From positions 124,001 through 188,000 of the forward strand of contig NZ_CP126256.1 in the NCBI RefSeq assembly GCF_003234265.2: a DNA stretch of 64,000 bases, given 5' to 3'. Source of the stretch: Curtobacterium sp. MCSS17_015. GTDB taxonomy: Bacteria > Actinomycetota > Actinomycetes > Actinomycetales > Microbacteriaceae. The notes under the pieces are model-generated. The model worked only from the letters and a program-made list of their open reading frames with translations, ran no database searches and was not told the origin of the DNA. Positions within the stretch are counted from its first letter, which is position 1. The number at the start of each line of letters is the position of its first letter. Both the position numbers and the translations under genes were made by a program. Shown one piece after another: positions 60,385-64,000 of this stretch.

Positions 60385-62607
60385 ATGACGACGACGACCC
60401 CCGCCGCCACCCCGGTCGAGCTCGCGATCGAGGGCATGACCTGCGCCTCGTGCGCGAACCGCATCGAGCGGAAGCTCAACAAGATGCCGGGGGTCACGGC
60501 CACGGTGAACTACGCCACCGAGACGGCCACGGTCTCACTGCCCGACGGCGTCGCGGTCGACGACGCCATCACGACCGTCGAGCAGGCGGGGTACGGCGCG
60601 CGACTGCCGGAGCCCGAGCAGCCGGACGTCGACACACTCGCCCCGCTCCGTCGCCGCCTGGTCGTCTCCACGGTGCTCGCGGTCCCGGTCGTCGCCCTGT
60701 CGATGGTGCCCGCGCTCCAGTTCCCCTGGTGGCAGTGGGTCGCACTCGTCCTCGCGGCCCCGGTGGCGACCTGGGGCGCCTGGCCGTTCCACCGCGCCGC
60801 GGCCCTGAACGCCCGGCACGGTTCGGCGACGATGGACACCCTCGTCAGCCTCGGCGTCGTCGCGGCCACCGCCTGGTCCCTCTGGGCACTCGTCCTCGGC
60901 GGCGCCGGCGGACCCGACATGCACATGGCGTTCGCGCTCACCGCCCCGCGCGGAGCCGACCCGGAGCCGTACCTCGAGGTCGCCGCCGCGGTCACGGTGT
61001 TCCTCCTCGCCGGCCGGTACGCCGAGGGCCGCGCGAAGACCCGGTCGAGCGCGGCCCTCCGTGCCCTCCTCGCGCTCGGAGCCAGCACCGCCCGGGTGCT
61101 CCGCGACGGCCGCGAGGTCGAGGTGCCGGTCGCGTCGCTCCGCGTCGGCGACCGCTTCGTCGTCCGGCCCGGGGAGCACATCGCCACCGACGGCACCGTC
61201 GTCGAGGGCACCAGCGCCGTCGACACGAGCGTCATGACGGGGGAGAGCGTCCCCGTCGAGGTCGGTCCCGGCGCCGCGGTGACGGGAGCCACCGTGAACG
61301 TCGGCGGCCTGCTGACGGTCGAGGCGCTCCGCGTCGGCGCCGACACCGAGCTCGCCCGCATCGGGAAGCTCGTGACCGAGGCCCAGACCGGCAAGGCGGA
61401 GGTGCAGCGGCTCGCCGACCGGGTGTCGGGCGTGTTCGTCCCCGTCGTGCTCGTGCTGGCCGCCCTCACCCTCGGCGGCTGGCTCCTGCTCACCGGCGAC
61501 GTCGAGGCCGCCCTCACCGCAGCCGTCGCCACGCTCGTCATCGCCTGCCCGTGCGCGCTCGGGCTCGCGACCCCGACCGCGCTGCTCGTCGGCACCGGGC
61601 GCGGTTCCCAGCTCGGGATCCTCATCCGCGGGCCGCAGGTCCTCGAGGCCACCCGTCGGATCGACACCGTGCTGCTCGACAAGACCGGCACCGTCACCAC
61701 CGGCACCATGCGCGTCGCCGAGGTCCTGCCGGCCGACGGCGAGGACGCCGACGCCGTGCTCCGCGCCGGAGCCGCCGCCGAGTCCGGCTCCGAGCACCCC
61801 ATCGCCCGCGCCCTCGTCGCCGCCGTCCCGGACGTGCCCCGGCCGGAGTCGTTCACGTCCACCGCCGGCCTCGGCGTGCAGGCCGTGGTCGACGGGGTCC
61901 TCGTGCTCGTCGGCCGACCCGCCTGGCTCCACGACGCCTGGGCCGTCCCGGTACCGGATGCACTGGCCACCGCCGTGACCGACGCCGAGGACGCCGGACG
62001 CACCGCGGTCGCCGTCGCCTGGGACGGCCGGGTCCGCGGGCTCGTCGTCGTCTCGGACACCGTCGCACCCGGTGCCGCCGAGGCCGTCGGGCACCTGCAC
62101 GACCTGGGGCTCGAGACGATGCTCCTCACCGGGGACGCTGACGGGGTCGCCCGGAGCGTCGCGGCCCAGGTGGGCATCAGCCGCGTCACGGCCGGCGTCC
62201 GACCGGAGGACAAGTACCGCATCGTCACCGAGCTGCAGGCCGCCGGCAGGACGGTCGCCATGGTCGGTGACGGCGTGAACGACGCCGCCGCGCTCGCCGC
62301 CGCCGACCTCGGCATCGCCATGGGCACCGGGACCGACGCCGCCGTCGAGGCAGCCGACATCACCCTCGTCCGAGCCGACCTGCGCGCCGCCGTCGACGCG
62401 GTCCGACTCTCCCGCCGCACCCTCCGCACCATCAGGACGAACCTGTTCTGGGCCTTCGCCTACAACGTGGCGGCGATCCCGCTCGCGATGGCCGGCCTGA
62501 TGAACCCGGTCATCGCCGGCGCCGCCATGGCGCTGTCGTCGGTCTTCGTGCTGACGAACAGCCTCCGCCTCCGCCGTTTCCGCTCCGTCGACGCGGGCGC
62601 ACGGTGA
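60385..62607 (+). CDS. copA: Copper-exporting P1B-type ATPase CopA
   Basis: A 740-residue P1B-1 ATPase that exports Cu(I). The N-terminal HMA domain has GMTCASCANRIE (12-25). The actuator is near 290 (TGESVPVEVG), and the transmembrane CPC is in VIACPCALGLATP (near 388). The phosphorylation motif is LLDKTGTVTTG (Asp432), and AMVGDGVNDAAALAAAD (near 627) is the hinge. About eight membrane helices are expected. All catalytic motifs are present. Transcribed with copZ. Confidence 0.95.
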   Translation: MTTTTPAATPVELAIEGMTCASCANRIERKLNKMPGVTATVNYATETATVSLPDGVAVDDAITTVEQAGYGARLPEPEQPDVDTLAPLRRRLVVSTVLAVPVVALSMVPALQFPWWQWVALVLAAPVATWGAWPFHRAAALNARHGSATMDTLVSLGVVAATAWSLWALVLGGAGGPDMHMAFALTAPRGADPEPYLEVAAAVTVFLLAGRYAEGRAKTRSSAALRALLALGASTARVLRDGREVEVPVASLRVGDRFVVRPGEHIATDGTVVEGTSAVDTSVMTGESVPVEVGPGAAVTGATVNVGGLLTVEALRVGADTELARIGKLVTEAQTGKAEVQRLADRVSGVFVPVVLVLAALTLGGWLLLTGDVEAALTAAVATLVIACPCALGLATPTALLVGTGRGSQLGILIRGPQVLEATRRIDTVLLDKTGTVTTGTMRVAEVLPADGEDADAVLRAGAAAESGSEHPIARALVAAVPDVPRPESFTSTAGLGVQAVVDGVLVLVGRPAWLHDAWAVPVPDALATAVTDAEDAGRTAVAVAWDGRVRGLVVVSDTVAPGAAEAVGHLHDLGLETMLLTGDADGVARSVAAQVGISRVTAGVRPEDKYRIVTELQAAGRTVAMVGDGVNDAAALAAADLGIAMGTGTDAAVEAADITLVRADLRAAVDAVRLSRRTLRTIRTNLFWAFAYNVAAIPLAMAGLMNPVIAGAAMALSSVFVLTNSLRLRRFRSVDAGAR

Positions 62608-63053
62608 GCGGGCACGGCACGACCACGTGGTCGACGGCCGCGCAGGCGACGCTGCACTGCCTGACGGGGTGCGCGATCGGCGAGGTCCTCGGCATGGTGA
62701 TCGGCACCGCGACCGGGTTGCACGACGTGGGGACGATCGTGCTGTCGATCGTGCTCGCCTTCGTGTTCGGTTACGCCCTGACCATGCGCGGTGTCCTGCG
62801 CTCCGGCCTGTCGTTCCGTGCCGCGCTCAGCGTGGCGCTCGCCGCGGACACGGTGTCCATCGCCGTCATGGAGGTCATCGACAACACGGTGGTCGTCGCG
62901 ATCCCGGGAGCACTCGACGCACAGCTCGACCAGTGGCTGTTCTGGGATGCGCTGGCCCTGTCGCTCGTCATCGCCTTCGTGGTCACGACGCCGGTGAACC
63001 GGGCTCTCATGCGCCGGGGCCTCGGGCACGCGAAGGTGCACGGCCACCACTGA
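62604..63053 (+). CDS. DUF4396 membrane protein of the copper operon
   Basis: A 149-residue protein with four helices (about 14-33, 40-58, 70-90 and 112-131). CLTGCAIGEVLGMVIG, ALAADTVSIAVMEVIDN and FVVTTPVNRALM are the DUF4396 signatures. GTG at 62604 overlaps the copA stop, so it is coupled to it. The C-terminal HGHAKVHGHH could bind metal. A role in copper or cation handling is suggested by the linkage. Confidence 0.84.
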   Translation: MSGHGTTTWSTAAQATLHCLTGCAIGEVLGMVIGTATGLHDVGTIVLSIVLAFVFGYALTMRGVLRSGLSFRAALSVALAADTVSIAVMEVIDNTVVVAIPGALDAQLDQWLFWDALALSLVIAFVVTTPVNRALMRRGLGHAKVHGHH

Positions 63054-63122
63054 CGTCGGCAAGGGGCGACCACCGGGGCCACCACGCCGACGAATCGTCG
63101 TTCGGAGCCTACGGAAGGCACC

Positions 63123-64000
63123 ATGGACGGCATGGCAACGACGAAACCACCCGCCTCCGGGGCCGTGACCGCCGACGGCGGCCCCCTCGGAGAGCCCGTG
63201 ACCACCACCCCGCGCCTCCGGACGTGGGTGTTCTGGCCCGCTGCCGTGATCGTGCTCGGCTTCGTGGCCTGGACGCTCATCGCCCCCTCCTCCGCCGAAG
63301 CCGTGTTCCTCGCGCTGCAGGGCGGCATCGTCCGCAACTTCAGCTGGTACTACGTCCTCGTCGCCGCGTTCTTCGTGGGCTTCTCGCTCTTCGTGGGCTT
63401 CGGCAAGTTCGGTGACATCAAGCTCGGGAAGGACGCCGACGAACCCGAGTTCTCCACCGGGTCCTGGTTCTCGCTGCTCTTCGCGGCGGGCATGGGCATC
63501 GGGCTGGTCTTCTACGGCGTCTCCGAACCGCTGAGCCACTTCGCGTCCCCGCGCCCGGGCGTCACCGGGTCTGAGAGCGAACTCGCGCAGCAGGCCCTCA
63601 CCCAGACGTTCCTGCACTGGGGACTGCACGCCTGGGCGATCTACGTCGTCCTCGGCCTGGCCCTGGCGTACGCGATCCACCGCCGCGGCCGCCCGGTCTC
63701 GATCCGCTGGGCACTCGAACCGCTCCTCGGCAGCCGGGTCCGTGGGGGCTGGGGCAACCTCATCGACGTCATCGCCCTCATCGGCACCCTGTTCGGCGTC
63801 GCCACCTCGCTCGGCCTCGGCGTCATCCAGATCGGTGCCGGACTGGAAGCCGCGGGCATCGCCGAGAGCAGCCTCGTCAGTCAGCTCGCGATCATCGCCG
63901 TGATCACCGCCGTGACGATCGTGTCCCTGGTCACCGGTGTGACCAAGGGCATGAAGATCCTGTCGAACTTCAACCTCGTGCTCGCCGCGGCGCTGCTGCT
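63123..64000 (+). CDS. BCCT-family betaine/carnitine/choline transporter, 5' part
   Basis: The frame is open to the window end (about 292 codons). The N-terminal leader is followed by helices. GSWFSLLFAAGMGIGLVFYGVSEPLSHF and HWGLHAWAIYVVLGLALAY are characteristic of sodium- or proton-coupled osmoprotectant transporters. GGAAGG precedes ATG 63123; an ATG three codons later is an alternative. The C-terminal half is outside the window. Confidence 0.92.
   Translation, partial: MDGMATTKPPASGAVTADGGPLGEPVTTTPRLRTWVFWPAAVIVLGFVAWTLIAPSSAEAVFLALQGGIVRNFSWYYVLVAAFFVGFSLFVGFGKFGDIKLGKDADEPEFSTGSWFSLLFAAGMGIGLVFYGVSEPLSHFASPRPGVTGSESELAQQALTQTFLHWGLHAWAIYVVLGLALAYAIHRRGRPVSIRWALEPLLGSRVRGGWGNLIDVIALIGTLFGVATSLGLGVIQIGAGLEAAGIAESSLVSQLAIIAVITAVTIVSLVTGVTKGMKILSNFNLVLAAALL

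Overview
The window is chromosomal DNA of a high-GC actinobacterium. Gene order and protein style point to Microbacteriaceae, most likely Curtobacterium or a close relative. This rests on recognising families such as ftsH-folP-folB-folK-DUF3180-PH-PH-DUF2520-lysS, clpC, the short HrdB-like sigma factor and tandem M23 / NlpC-P60 wall hydrolases. No database search was run.

Layout. 1-5.5 kb: the start of a nitroreductase-like gene, a small membrane protein, an Lrp/AsnC regulator divergent from a dimethylargininase-ornithine aminotransferase pair, a nucleoside-sugar epimerase-like protein and an aldo/keto reductase. 5.6-17.6 kb: a 12-kb genomic island bounded by a perfect 44-bp direct repeat whose right copy is the 3' part of an intact tRNA-Phe gene. 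It keeps the backbone of an actinomycete integrative and conjugative element (AICE): a Pra-like gene broken by an amber codon, a TraB/FtsK-like translocase, a small secreted protein, the 5' part of a replication initiator and the 3' part of a tyrosine integrase. An IS3-family element sits between the two gene remnants, so the island looks immobilised. Its cargo is a leftward operon (C5 cytosine methyltransferase, ParB-like protein, PD-(D/E)XK-like protein, small protein) and, beside the tRNA, a DUF7662-like protein, an unrecognised 534-aa coiled-coil protein and a metallophosphoesterase.

17.6-32.7 kb: tRNA-Phe, tRNA-Asp and tRNA-Glu, two paralogous secreted peptidoglycan hydrolases, ppa, tilS-hpt-ftsH, a folate operon, PH-domain membrane proteins, DUF2520 and lysS. 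32.7-45.4 kb: an HrdB-like sigma factor, nadK, clpC, an SRPBCC protein, a GNAT enzyme, a cold-shock protein, a fatty-acid desaturase, radA, an SGNH hydrolase and tRNA-Ser. 45.6-49.2 kb: a PAS-GAF-GGDEF-EAL cyclic-di-GMP enzyme. Divergent from it is a cyclic-di-GMP-I riboswitch that leads into a short peptide ORF and a two-gene operon of unknown function ending at a strong terminator.

49.5-64 kb: a DUF1023 alpha/beta hydrolase coupled to a lipoprotein, MTA/SAH nucleosidase, msrA, an AraC regulator divergent from an acyl-CoA synthetase, DUF1264, Dabb and VOC proteins, a DUF4383 membrane protein, a copper cluster (csoR divergent from copZ-copA-DUF4396) and a BCCT transporter cut by the window edge. 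Convergent gene ends are often separated by long GGGAGGCC/GGCCTCCC hairpins.

The best candidates for something new are the methyltransferase/ParB/PD-(D/E)XK cassette, the 534-aa cargo protein, and the riboswitch-controlled operon beside the c-di-GMP enzyme.
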